Assembly (NCBI RefSeq): GCF_006438925.1
Contig: NZ_RCZA01000006.1
Location: 248,001-312,000, forward strand
Length of the DNA stretch: 64,000 nt
Reading direction: 5' to 3'
From: Pseudomonas mandelii
GTDB lineage: Bacteria; Pseudomonadota; Gammaproteobacteria; Pseudomonadales; Pseudomonadaceae
The position numbers and the translations under genes are program-made. Within the stretch, counting starts at the first letter, position 1, and each line of letters starts with the position of its first letter. This document shows, in pieces, positions 56,862 through 64,000 of the stretch. The notes under the pieces are model-generated. The model made no database searches. It was not told the origin of the DNA and saw only the letters and a program-made list of their open reading frames with translations.

Positions 56862-57537
56862 GTTGGCGCCGCTGCTGGTGTCTGCGGTGATTCTCGGCTT
56901 GCTCGGTGGCGGGCATTGCCTGGGCATGTGCGGCGGCTTGATGGGCGCGTTGACCCTGGCGATTCCCAAGGAACAACGCAGCCGACGCTTTCGACTGCTG
57001 CTGGCCTACAACCTGGGGCGAATTCTCAGCTATGCAACGGCCGGCCTGCTGATCGGTCTGGCGGGCTGGGCGGTGGCCAACAGCCCGGCAGCGATGTTCA
57101 TGCGCGTCATCGCTGGATTGCTGTTGGTCGCCATGGGCCTGTACCTCGCCGGTTGGTGGAGCGGCCTGACCCGCATCGAAAGCCTCGGTCGCGGCCTGTG
57201 GCGGCACATCCAGCCCGTAGCCAACAAACTGTTGCCGGTGTCGAGCGTCCCCCGCGCGCTACTGCTGGGCGCGCTCTGGGGTTGGCTGCCGTGTGGGTTG
57301 GTTTACAGCACCCTGCTGTGGTCGGCGAGTCAGGGTAATGCGCTGGACAGTGCGTTACTGATGCTCGCGTTCGGGCTCGGCACCTGGCCGGTGTTACTCG
57401 CCACGGGGTTGGCGGCTGAGCGGGTCACGGCGTTGTTGCGCAAACGTAGCGTGCGGATGACGGGCGGATTACTGGTGATCCTGTTCGGCATCTGGACCTT
57501 GCCGGGACCGCATCAGCATTGGCTAATGGGCCATTAG
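56854..57537 (+). CDS. TauE/SafE-like (UPF0721/DsbD-like) membrane protein of the ccoS cluster
   Basis: 227 residues with about six membrane segments. GGGHCLGMCGGLMGALTLA near the N-terminus and GWLPCGLVYSTLLWSA in the second half are the repeated cysteine-bearing motifs of the urease-accessory/SafE-like family found next to cbb3 maturation genes. A role in copper or thiol supply to the oxidase is plausible but not shown. It starts inside the ccoS 3' end, suggesting translational coupling, and is followed by a REP pair. Confidence 0.85.
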   Translation: MLELAPLLVSAVILGLLGGGHCLGMCGGLMGALTLAIPKEQRSRRFRLLLAYNLGRILSYATAGLLIGLAGWAVANSPAAMFMRVIAGLLLVAMGLYLAGWWSGLTRIESLGRGLWRHIQPVANKLLPVSSVPRALLLGALWGWLPCGLVYSTLLWSASQGNALDSALLMLAFGLGTWPVLLATGLAAERVTALLRKRSVRMTGGLLVILFGIWTLPGPHQHWLMGH

Positions 57538-57551
57538 ATCGGCGTCGCCCC

Positions 57552-57617
57552 CATCGCGAGCAGGCTCGCTCCCACATTGAAATGCATTCCCCTGTGGGAG
57601 CGAGCTTGCTCGCGAAG
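57552..57617. repeat. REP doublet in inverted orientation
   Basis: Two mirror REP palindromes about 18 bases apart, between the SafE-like gene and hemN. The right one ends 31 bases before the Anr box. Confidence 0.87.
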
Positions 57618-57648
57618 AAGTCCTCACCAACGACACAAATCCTGACCG

Positions 57649-57662
57649 TTGATGCAAATCAA
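57649..57662. promoter_or_regulatory. Anr box of hemN
   Basis: TTGAT-GCAA-ATCAA is a perfect Fnr/Anr palindrome, 65 bases upstream of the hemN start codon, consistent with Anr control of anaerobic haem synthesis. Confidence 0.92.
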
Positions 57663-57726
57663 GATGCCCCTCCGCGCCTCCCCCTAGACTCGCTGACACT
57701 GCCAGCCTATCCGGGGGAACGCCCGC

Positions 57727-59112
57727 ATGATGCTCGACGCCATTCGTTGGGACACCGATCTGATCCGCCGTTACGACCTGGCGGGACCGCGCTACACCTC
57801 CTACCCGACCGCGGTGCAATTCGACGGTCAGGTCGGCACGTTTGACCTGTTCCACGCCCTGCGCGACAGCCGTAAAGCCCTGCGCCCGTTATCGCTGTAT
57901 GTTCACGTGCCGTTCTGCGCGAACATTTGCTACTACTGCGCCTGCAATAAAGTCATCACCAAGGACCGCGGCCGGGCCCAGCCCTATTTGCAGCGACTTG
58001 AGCAGGAAATCCAGCTGATCGCCTGCCACCTCGACCCCGCGCAGAAAGTCGAGCAACTGCATTTCGGCGGCGGCACCCCGACCTTTCTCAGTCACGACGA
58101 ACTGCGCCAGTTGATGGCCCAGTTGCGCAAAAGCTTCAACTTGCTGGACGACGATTCCGGCGACTACGGCATCGAAATCGACCCTCGCGAAGCCGACTGG
58201 GCGACCATGGGCCTGCTCCGTGAACTGGGCTTCAATCGGGTCAGTATTGGCCTGCAAGACCTCGACCCGGCAGTGCAACGAGCGGTCAATCGCCTGCAAA
58301 GCCTGGAAGAAACCCGCGCGGTGATCGACGCTGCCCGCACGCTGCAGTTTCGCTCGATCAACATTGACCTGATCTATGGCTTGCCGAGGCAGACACCCGA
58401 GAGTTTCGCCCGCACCGTCGATGAAGTCATCAACCTGCAACCGGACCGCCTCTCGGTGTTCAACTACGCCCACCTGCCGGAACGCTTCATGCCGCAACGG
58501 CGAATCAACAGCGACGAACTGCCGACACCGGCGCAAAAACTGGAAATGCTCCAGGGCACCATCGAGCAGTTGACCAAGGCCGGTTATCGCTATATCGGCA
58601 TGGACCACTTCGCGCTGCCCGACGATGAACTGGCGATTGCTCAGGAAGAATCGACCCTGCAACGCAACTTCCAGGGCTACACCACCCACGGTCATTGCGA
58701 CCTGATTGGCCTGGGCGTGTCGGCCATCAGCCAGATCGGCGACTTGTATTGCCAGAACAGCAGCGACCTGAATCAGTACCAGAACACCCTGGCCAGCTCG
58801 CAACTGGCCACCAGCCGTGGACTGCTGTGCAACGCCGATGACCGCCTGCGACGTGCGGTCATCCAGCAACTGACCTGCACTTTCAGCCTGGAGTTCGCGC
58901 AGATCGAACAAGCCTTCAATATCGACTTTCGGGGCTACTTCGGCGAACTTTGGCCACAGTTGCAGGGAATGGCCGACGACGGTCTGATCGAACTTAATAA
59001 CGAGCGGATTACCGTAATGCCCGCCGGACGATTGCTGGTGCGTTCGGTGTGCATGGTGTTCGACGCGTACCTGGAACAGCACAATCGTCAGCGGTTTTCG
59101 CGGGTGATCTAG
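57727..59112 (+). CDS. hemN: Oxygen-independent coproporphyrinogen III oxidase HemN
   Basis: 461 residues. A radical-SAM enzyme: C64, C68 and C71 (CANICYYC) bind the 4Fe-4S cluster, GGGTPTFLS binds SAM, and [12 protein letters not shown] and [13 protein letters not shown] follow. It makes protoporphyrinogen under low oxygen, supplying haem for the cbb3 oxidases encoded upstream. Adjacent ATGs at 57727 and 57730 both fit. The Anr box shows its control; anr itself is the next gene downstream. Confidence 0.96.
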   Translation: MMLDAIRWDTDLIRRYDLAGPRYTSYPTAVQFDGQVGTFDLFHALRDSRKALRPLSLYVHVPFCANICYYCACNKVITKDRGRAQPYLQRLEQEIQLIACHLDPAQKVEQLHFGGGTPTFLSHDELRQLMAQLRKSFNLLDDDSGDYGIEIDPREADWATMGLLRELGFNRVSIGLQDLDPAVQRAVNRLQSLEETRAVIDAARTLQFRSINIDLIYGLPRQTPESFARTVDEVINLQPDRLSVFNYAHLPERFMPQRRINSDELPTPAQKLEMLQGTIEQLTKAGYRYIGMDHFALPDDELAIAQEESTLQRNFQGYTTHGHCDLIGLGVSAISQIGDLYCQNSSDLNQYQNTLASSQLATSRGLLCNADDRLRRAVIQQLTCTFSLEFAQIEQAFNIDFRGYFGELWPQLQGMADDGLIELNNERITVMPAGRLLVRSVCMVFDAYLEQHNRQRFSRVI

Positions 59113-59243
59113 CCATCACCTCACTGGCCGGTCTACGAATCGCTGACTTTACGACCCTGCGACAAAATCGCCGCGTGCCTGAATGTCCTCCCGTGGGTTA
59201 CCCTTACGGCTTATGTGTGTTTTTTCCCACAAGGATTGAAGAA

Positions 59244-59978
59244 ATGTCCGAGCCAGTAAAACTGCGCGCTCATAGTCAGGCCCATTGCAAGGATTGCAGC
59301 CTGGCCCCCCTCTGCTTGCCACTTTCTTTGAATCTGGAAGACATGGAAGCGCTGGACGAAATCGTTAAACGTGGCCGCCCGCTGAAAAAGGGCGAATTCC
59401 TGTTCCGCCAGGGCGACACCTTCGATTCCGTTTATGCAGTACGCTCTGGCGCCCTGAAGACCTTCAGCCTGAGCGATGGCGGCGAAGAACAACTCACCGG
59501 TTTTCACCTGCCAAGCGAACTGGTCGGCCTGTCGGGCATGGACACCGAAAAACACCCGGTCTCGGCGCAAGCCATGGAAACCACATCGGTGTGTGAAATC
59601 CCTTTCGAACGCCTCGACGAACTGGCGCTGCAACTGCCGCAGCTGCGCCGTCAGTTGATGCGTGTGATGAGCCGCGAGATTCGCGACGATCAGCAAATGA
59701 TGTTGCTGCTGTCGAAGAAAACCGCCGACGAGCGCATCGCCACGTTCCTGGTCAACCTGTCGGCCCGTTTCCGCGCCCGGGGTTTCTCGGCCAACCAGTT
59801 CCGCCTGAGCATGTCGCGCAACGAAATCGGCAATTACCTGGGCCTGGCGGTGGAAACCGTGTCCCGGGTATTCACGCGCTTCCAGCAAAACGAACTGATT
59901 GCGGCTGAAGGCAAGGAAATCCATATCCTCGACCCGATCCAGCTCTGCGCCCTGGCCGGCGGCTCGCTAGACGGCTGA
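59244..59978 (+). CDS. anr: Oxygen-sensing regulator Anr (Fnr family)
   Basis: 244 residues. Cysteines 15, 18, 24 ([11 protein letters not shown]) and 117 ligate the oxygen-labile 4Fe-4S cluster. The cyclic-nucleotide-binding-like sensor domain is followed by the winged helix [27 protein letters not shown], whose recognition helix carries the E-x-x-S-R that reads TTGAT. It should act on the boxes upstream of ccoN-2, hemN and probably ccoG. I start at ATG 59244 ([10 protein letters not shown]), with AAGGA upstream; the frame start at 59049 overlaps hemN. No Anr box is visible in front of the gene itself. Confidence 0.96.
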   Translation: MSEPVKLRAHSQAHCKDCSLAPLCLPLSLNLEDMEALDEIVKRGRPLKKGEFLFRQGDTFDSVYAVRSGALKTFSLSDGGEEQLTGFHLPSELVGLSGMDTEKHPVSAQAMETTSVCEIPFERLDELALQLPQLRRQLMRVMSREIRDDQQMMLLLSKKTADERIATFLVNLSARFRARGFSANQFRLSMSRNEIGNYLGLAVETVSRVFTRFQQNELIAAEGKEIHILDPIQLCALAGGSLDG

Positions 59979-60057
59979 TTTCGGCGATGGCGGCTGAGCG
60001 AAACGGTTCAGCCGCCGTTATACTGCGTCGTTTGCAGCCTGCCAGGACACCTCGACG

Positions 60058-60606
60058 ATGGTCTTCGACTCCTTCGACATCAAATCCCTCATCCGCCCTG
60101 TGATCGACTTTCCCAAGCCGGGCGTGATCTTTCGCGACATTACCCCGCTGTTCCAGTCGCCCACGGCCCTGCGCCTGGTGATGGACAGTTTTGCCCATCG
60201 TTATGTCGAGGCCGACTTCACCCACATCGGTGCGATGGACGCGCGTGGTTTTCTGATCGGTTCGGTCCTGGCCTATCAGTTGAACAAGCCGCTGGTGCTG
60301 TTCCGCAAGCAAGGCAAACTGCCGGCCGACGTTCTGGCCGAGGGTTATGCGACCGAATACGGCGAAGCCTTCCTCGAAGTCCACGCCGACAGCCTGTGCG
60401 AGGGCGATTCGGTGGTGATGTTCGATGATCTGATCGCCACGGGCGGTACGCTGATTGCGGCGGCGAACCTGATTCGACGCATGGGTGCGCGGGTTCACGA
60501 AGCGGCGGCGATCATTGATTTGCCGGAGTTGGGCGGGTCGCAGCGCCTGGAAGATATGGGGATTCCGACCTTTTGCCTGACGCAGTTTGCGTTGAGCGAT
60601 AAGTAA
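60058..60606 (+). CDS. apt: Adenine phosphoribosyltransferase
   Basis: 182 residues, the standard size. PRPP-binding motif [21 protein letters not shown], and the substrate-specific [10 protein letters not shown] in the flexible loop. It converts adenine and PRPP to AMP in salvage. Immediately downstream of anr (79 bases), as in other pseudomonads. Confidence 0.95.
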   Translation: MVFDSFDIKSLIRPVIDFPKPGVIFRDITPLFQSPTALRLVMDSFAHRYVEADFTHIGAMDARGFLIGSVLAYQLNKPLVLFRKQGKLPADVLAEGYATEYGEAFLEVHADSLCEGDSVVMFDDLIATGGTLIAAANLIRRMGARVHEAAAIIDLPELGGSQRLEDMGIPTFCLTQFALSDK

Positions 60607-60628
60607 AAGGCGGCGTCTGCACCGACGC

Positions 60629-60720
60629 CTTCGCGAGCAGGCTCGCTCCCACAGGGGATTGTTGTTAGATACAAATCTTGCATACGACAAAGATCACTGT
60701 GGGAGCGAGCCTGCTCGCGA
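60629..60720. repeat. REP doublet in inverted orientation
   Basis: TTCGCGAGCAGGCTCGCTCC from 60630 and its mirror to 60720, about 40 bases apart, between the convergent apt and acyl-CoA dehydrogenase genes. Confidence 0.87.
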
Positions 60721-60744
60721 TAGCGTCAGCCGCTACACCTCCGA

Positions 60745-61893
60745 TCAAAGCCCCATCTGCTTGCTGATGATCTCGTTCATCACTTCCCGCGTCCCGCCGC
60801 CGATCGACAAAATCCGGTTATCGCGATACAGCCGCTCCACCAGGCTCTCGCGCATGTAACCAAGACCACCGAGGATCTGCACAGCATCCGTGGTGATTCG
60901 ATCAGCCGTGTCAGTCGCAAAATTCTTGGCCATGGAAATCTCTTTGATCACACTCTGCCCCGCCGCCATTTTCGCCGCCTGGCGGTAGGTGAATTCCCGT
61001 GACACCTCCAGCGCCGTGGCCATTTCGGCAAGGCGATGCTTGAGCACCTGAAACTTGCCGATGGGTTTACCGAATGCTTCCCGTTGGCGAGCCCATTTCA
61101 GGCTCTCTTCCAGCGCCAGTTGCGCAGTCATGTTGGCCATTAGCGCCAGCGCCAGGCGTTCGCTCTGGAAGTTGCCCATGATGCAGGCGAAGCCCATGTT
61201 TTCAGCACCAATCAGATTTCCTGCCGGCACCCGGCAATCGTCGAAGAACAGTTCGGCAGTGTCCGACGCCCACCAGCCCATTTTCTTCAACTGACGGCCG
61301 ACAGTGAAACCGGGCGTGCCCTTCTCGATCAACAGCAGGCTGATGCCACCAAAACCCGGCGCACCGGTACGCACCGCGACGGTGTAGTAATCCGCGCGGA
61401 CACCACTGGTGATAAAGGTTTTGCTGCCGCTGACCCGATAGAACTCCCCATCGCGCACGGCGCGGGTTTGCAGGTTGGCGACGTCAGAGCCACCGCTGGG
61501 CTCGGTCACGGCCAGGGCGCTGATCTTCTCGCCGGCGAGCACCTGAGGCACAACGCGATCGCGAACTTCAGGCCTGGCCCACTTGAGAATCGGCGGCAGG
61601 CCGATGTCCAGCGAGCCAAGTCCCGCCACCAGACCGCCGGAGCCACAGCGCATCAGCTCTTCGCTGGCGGCGACCTTGGCGAACAGATCACCTTCGTGGC
61701 TGCCACCCAGGGCTTCGGGGTAACCGATCCCCAGAATCCCCGCCGCGCCGGCCTTGAGGTAGAGCTCGCGGGGAAAGCTTTCGGCTTCTTCCCACTGGTC
61801 GATGTCCGGCAAGATCTCGCACTCGACGAAGCGTCTGACGCTGTCGCGGACCAATTGGTGGCTGGGGTCGAAGTATTCCTGAAAGGCAGGCAT
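60745..61893 (-). CDS. Acyl-CoA dehydrogenase family flavoprotein
   Basis: 382 residues. N-terminal helical domain, then AVTEPSGGSDVANLQTRA (FAD-binding signature), GWWASDTAELFFDDCRVPAGN, and the C-terminal QILGGLGYMRESLVERLYRDNRILSI with the conserved glycine-rich stretch. The catalytic glutamate is probably in the segment GGTREVMNEII. It dehydrogenates acyl-CoA thioesters, passing electrons to ETF. Substrate length is unknown; a branched or medium-chain role would be compatible. Located downstream of recR, which is typical for Pseudomonas, and separated by a repeat. Confidence 0.9.
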   Translation of the reverse strand: MPAFQEYFDPSHQLVRDSVRRFVECEILPDIDQWEEAESFPRELYLKAGAAGILGIGYPEALGGSHEGDLFAKVAASEELMRCGSGGLVAGLGSLDIGLPPILKWARPEVRDRVVPQVLAGEKISALAVTEPSGGSDVANLQTRAVRDGEFYRVSGSKTFITSGVRADYYTVAVRTGAPGFGGISLLLIEKGTPGFTVGRQLKKMGWWASDTAELFFDDCRVPAGNLIGAENMGFACIMGNFQSERLALALMANMTAQLALEESLKWARQREAFGKPIGKFQVLKHRLAEMATALEVSREFTYRQAAKMAAGQSVIKEISMAKNFATDTADRITTDAVQILGGLGYMRESLVERLYRDNRILSIGGGTREVMNEIISKQMGL

Positions 61894-61965
61894 CGGCGAG
61901 CTCCACTGAAGGTTCAGGGAAGTTAACCGAGCGCTTGCTTGGTTTTCAAGTGAAGGAGGTGTGGA

Positions 61966-62048
61966 AGATCAAAAGATCGCAGCCTTCGGCAGCTCCTACA
62001 GGTGTAAACCGATCCCGTGTAGGAGCTGCCGAAGGCTGCGATCTTTTG
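61966..62048. repeat. Long inverted repeat, shorter variant
   Basis: AAAAGATCGCAGCCTTCGGC-AGCTCCTACA (from 61971) and its mirror (62018-62048) flank about 17 bases. It shares GATCGCAGCC and AGCTCCTAC with the three copies near 28-34 kb but has CTTCGG in place of CGTTTCACTCGA, so it is a sister subfamily. Confidence 0.85.
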
Positions 62049-62058
62049 CTTTTAACAA

Positions 62059-62661
62059 TTACAGAGCAATAGGCTTACGCCCGGCAAACGAATGCGCCAA
62101 CGTCCCGCCATCCACCAATTCCAGCTCGCCACCCAATGGCACGCCGTGGGCGATGCGTGAGGCGATCAGGCCTTTGTTGCTGAGCAACTGGGCAATGTAA
62201 TGCGCTGTCGCCTCACCTTCCACGGTCGGGTTGGTCGCCAGAATGACTTCAGTGAACGTGCCCGCCTCTTCGATCCGCGCCAGCAGCTGCGGAATACCGA
62301 TGGCTTCCGGCCCGAGTCCGTCGAGTGGCGACAGATGGCCCTTGAGCACAAAGTAGCGACCACGGAAACCGGTCTGCTCCACCGCGTAGACGTCCATCGG
62401 CCCTTCCACCACGCAGAGCAAGGTGTCATCGCGACGGGTATCGGCGCATTGCGGGCAGAGGTCGTCTTCGGTCAGCGTGCGGCACAACCGGCAGTGACCC
62501 ACCCCTTCCATGGCCTGGCTCAGGGCCAGGGCCAATCGCGAGCCGCCGCTGCGATCACGCTCGAGCAGCTGCAACGCCATGCGTTGAGCAGTTTTCTGAC
62601 CCACACCTGGCAAAATTCGCAGGGCGTCGATCAGTTGGCGAATCAAAGGGCTGAAGCTCAT
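62059..62661 (-). CDS. recR: Recombination protein RecR
   Basis: 200 residues. N-terminal helix-hairpin-helix ([20 protein letters not shown]), a four-cysteine zinc finger [16 protein letters not shown], a Toprim domain starting [20 protein letters not shown], and a C-terminal Walker-like tail. It loads RecA at gaps with RecF/RecO. GGGG precedes the ATG at 62661. In many gammaproteobacteria recR follows dnaX and ybaB; here an oxidoreductase is immediately upstream. Confidence 0.96.
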   Translation of the reverse strand: MSFSPLIRQLIDALRILPGVGQKTAQRMALQLLERDRSGGSRLALALSQAMEGVGHCRLCRTLTEDDLCPQCADTRRDDTLLCVVEGPMDVYAVEQTGFRGRYFVLKGHLSPLDGLGPEAIGIPQLLARIEEAGTFTEVILATNPTVEGEATAHYIAQLLSNKGLIASRIAHGVPLGGELELVDGGTLAHSFAGRKPIAL

Positions 62662-62726
62662 GGGGAAAAGTCCGACAAAACAACGAGACGCGGTTTATAC
62701 CCGCGCCTCTGTTTAGCGTCAATTAC

Positions 62727-63761
62727 TCAGTCCTGGGCGACTCGCACAACCAGTTTGCCGAAGTTGCGTCCTTCCAGCAGACCGATGAACGCTTCAGGTG
62801 CCTGCTCCAGGCCATCGACCACGTCTTCGCGGAACTTCACCTTGCCATCGCGCACCCACGGCGCCATCGCGTTGACGAATTCCGGCTGACGATCACCGTA
62901 GTCGTCGAACACGATGAAGCCCTGGATTCGCACGCGCTTGGTCAGCAGCGTGCGCTGCAATTGCGGCAGTCGATCCGGGCCGGTCGGTGCTTCGTGAGCG
63001 TTGTAGGTCGCGATCAGACCGCAGAGTGGAATTCGCGCCTTGGGCTTGAGCAACGGCAGCACGGCATCGAACACCTTGCCACCGACGTTTTCGTAATAGA
63101 TGTCGATGCCCTCCGAGCACGCCTTGGCCAATTCATCGGCGAAGTTCGGGCTCTTGTGATCGATGCAGGCATCAAAACCCAACTCATCGACCACATAACG
63201 GCACTTGTCCGCGCCTCCCGCCACGCCGACCACGCGCAAGCCCTTGATCTTCGCTACCTGACCGACCACCGAACCCACGGCGCCGGATGCAGCCGCAACC
63301 ACCAGGGTTTCGCCGGCCTTGGGCTGGCCGATATCCATCAGGCCCATATACGCGGTCATTCCGGGCATGCCCAACACGCCCAACGCCATTGACGGGCTCG
63401 GCAGCCCGGACGGCACCGGAATGATGTTGCGGCCGTCGCTGAGGCTGTGGCTCTGCCAACCGGTAGAACCGACCACCAGATCACCTTCGTGGAATTTCGG
63501 ATTCAGCGAGCGCTCGACCCGGCTGACAGCGCCACCGGTCATCACCTCACCGATTTCAACCGGTGCGGCGTAGGACGGCGCGTCGCTCATGCGTCCGCGC
63601 ATGTAGGGATCGAGTGACAGGTAAAGAGTCTTGAGCAGCACCTGACCGTCGGCCAGGTCCGGCAGGGCAACGCGCTCCAGACGGAAATTCTCCGGCGTCG
63701 GCGCGCCTACCGGGCGGGACGCCAGGACGATACGTTGGTTGAGGGTCAATGCTTGTGGCAT
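62727..63761 (-). CDS. NADP-dependent medium-chain oxidoreductase (CurA/YncB-like)
   Basis: 344 residues without zinc ligands. The N-terminal TLNQRIVLASRPVGAPTPENFRL, the SLDPYMRGRMSD segment and VVAAASGAVGSVVGQVAKIKG (NADP fold) are typical of the leukotriene-B4 12-hydroxydehydrogenase/curcumin-reductase subfamily of MDR enzymes, which reduce alpha,beta-unsaturated carbonyl compounds. Catalytic tyrosine near DIYYENVGGKVFD. It starts 66 bases upstream of recR on the same strand; co-transcription is possible. Confidence 0.88.
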   Translation of the reverse strand: MPQALTLNQRIVLASRPVGAPTPENFRLERVALPDLADGQVLLKTLYLSLDPYMRGRMSDAPSYAAPVEIGEVMTGGAVSRVERSLNPKFHEGDLVVGSTGWQSHSLSDGRNIIPVPSGLPSPSMALGVLGMPGMTAYMGLMDIGQPKAGETLVVAAASGAVGSVVGQVAKIKGLRVVGVAGGADKCRYVVDELGFDACIDHKSPNFADELAKACSEGIDIYYENVGGKVFDAVLPLLKPKARIPLCGLIATYNAHEAPTGPDRLPQLQRTLLTKRVRIQGFIVFDDYGDRQPEFVNAMAPWVRDGKVKFREDVVDGLEQAPEAFIGLLEGRNFGKLVVRVAQD

Positions 63762-63859
63762 GTGAGCGTCTCCTTTGATCGATGAATTCGGCGGTATAGG
63801 GAGCAGACCGTTGTGGCGCTATCACGTTCGATGTTTCTGTCCGAGACCGTGTCGACTGC

Positions 63860-63924
63860 TTCGCGAGCAGGCTCGCTCCCACATTGGAACGCCGCCCCCT
63901 GTGGGAGCGAGCCTGCTCGCGAAA
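63860..63924. repeat. REP doublet in inverted orientation
   Basis: TTCGCGAGCAGGCTCGCTCCC and its mirror, about 15 bases apart, upstream of the oxidoreductase gene. Confidence 0.87.
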
Positions 63925-63966
63925 GCGGCCTCACAGACACTACATATCCAATAGCCAGAAACAAAA

Positions 63967-63989
63967 ATGCCAGGCGCGATGCCTGGCAT
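63967..63989. terminator. Terminator at the right edge
   Basis: ATGCCAGGC (63967-63975) pairs with GCCTGGCAT (63981-63989), flanked by AAAAA and TTTTTTT. It probably ends a gene just outside the window (minus strand) as well as blocking plus-strand reading. Confidence 0.85.
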
Positions 63990-64000
63990 TTTTTTGTAGC

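Overview
The window looks like the chromosome of a Pseudomonas of the fluorescens group. The GC-rich coding, the REP palindromes of the GTGGGAGCGAGC-N-GCTCGCGA type, two tandem cbb3 oxidase operons followed by ccoGHIS-hemN-anr-apt, and psrA next to lexA-sulA all fit. Gene order matches what I remember of the PAO1 PA2993-PA3020 and PA1534-PA1561 blocks, brought together here; this is recall, not a search.

Layout. 1-15 kb: the 5' part of apbE, an MHS-family citrate-type transporter, a long-form gap, a probable mfd/CsiV-like/SNF2-helicase operon, methylthioinosine phosphorylase and nagZ, psrA with two tandem operator palindromes, lexA with two SOS boxes, and sulA. 15-28 kb: small conserved genes, topA, the fadBA beta-oxidation operon with a possible PsrA site, a possible unannotated small RNA with an orphan terminator, a universal stress protein, uup and slt. 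28-41 kb: an ABC exporter, pdxB, pmpM, tusA, rlmM, acnA, a CPBP membrane protease, aer and an alpha/beta hydrolase. 41-60.6 kb: the microaerobic block ccoNOQP-2, ccoNOQP-1, ccoGHIS, a SafE-like protein, hemN, anr and apt. Anr-type boxes (TTGAT-N4-ATCAA) precede ccoN-2, ccoG and hemN. Together these genes make and supply the high-affinity oxidases (haem, copper, Fe-S electron transfer) and sense low oxygen. 60.7-64 kb: an acyl-CoA dehydrogenase, recR and an NADP-dependent oxidoreductase.

The odd region is 48.5-52 kb. Two AT-richer, diverged genes for exported calcineurin-like phosphoesterases sit antisense between ccoP-1 and ccoG. Between them lies a scar: an internal ccoG fragment lacking both ends, joined to a second copy of the ccoP 3' end and its terminator. 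The flanking pieces are nearly identical to their intact copies while the two phosphoesterases are far apart in sequence. This suggests that an allelic cassette from a related strain recombined in beside the resident one. It is the best candidate for something undescribed.

Intergenic regions carry REP doublets and three copies of a ~100-bp long inverted repeat between 28 and 34 kb, with a shorter variant at 62 kb. I saw no rRNA, tRNA, CRISPR array, transposase or prophage.
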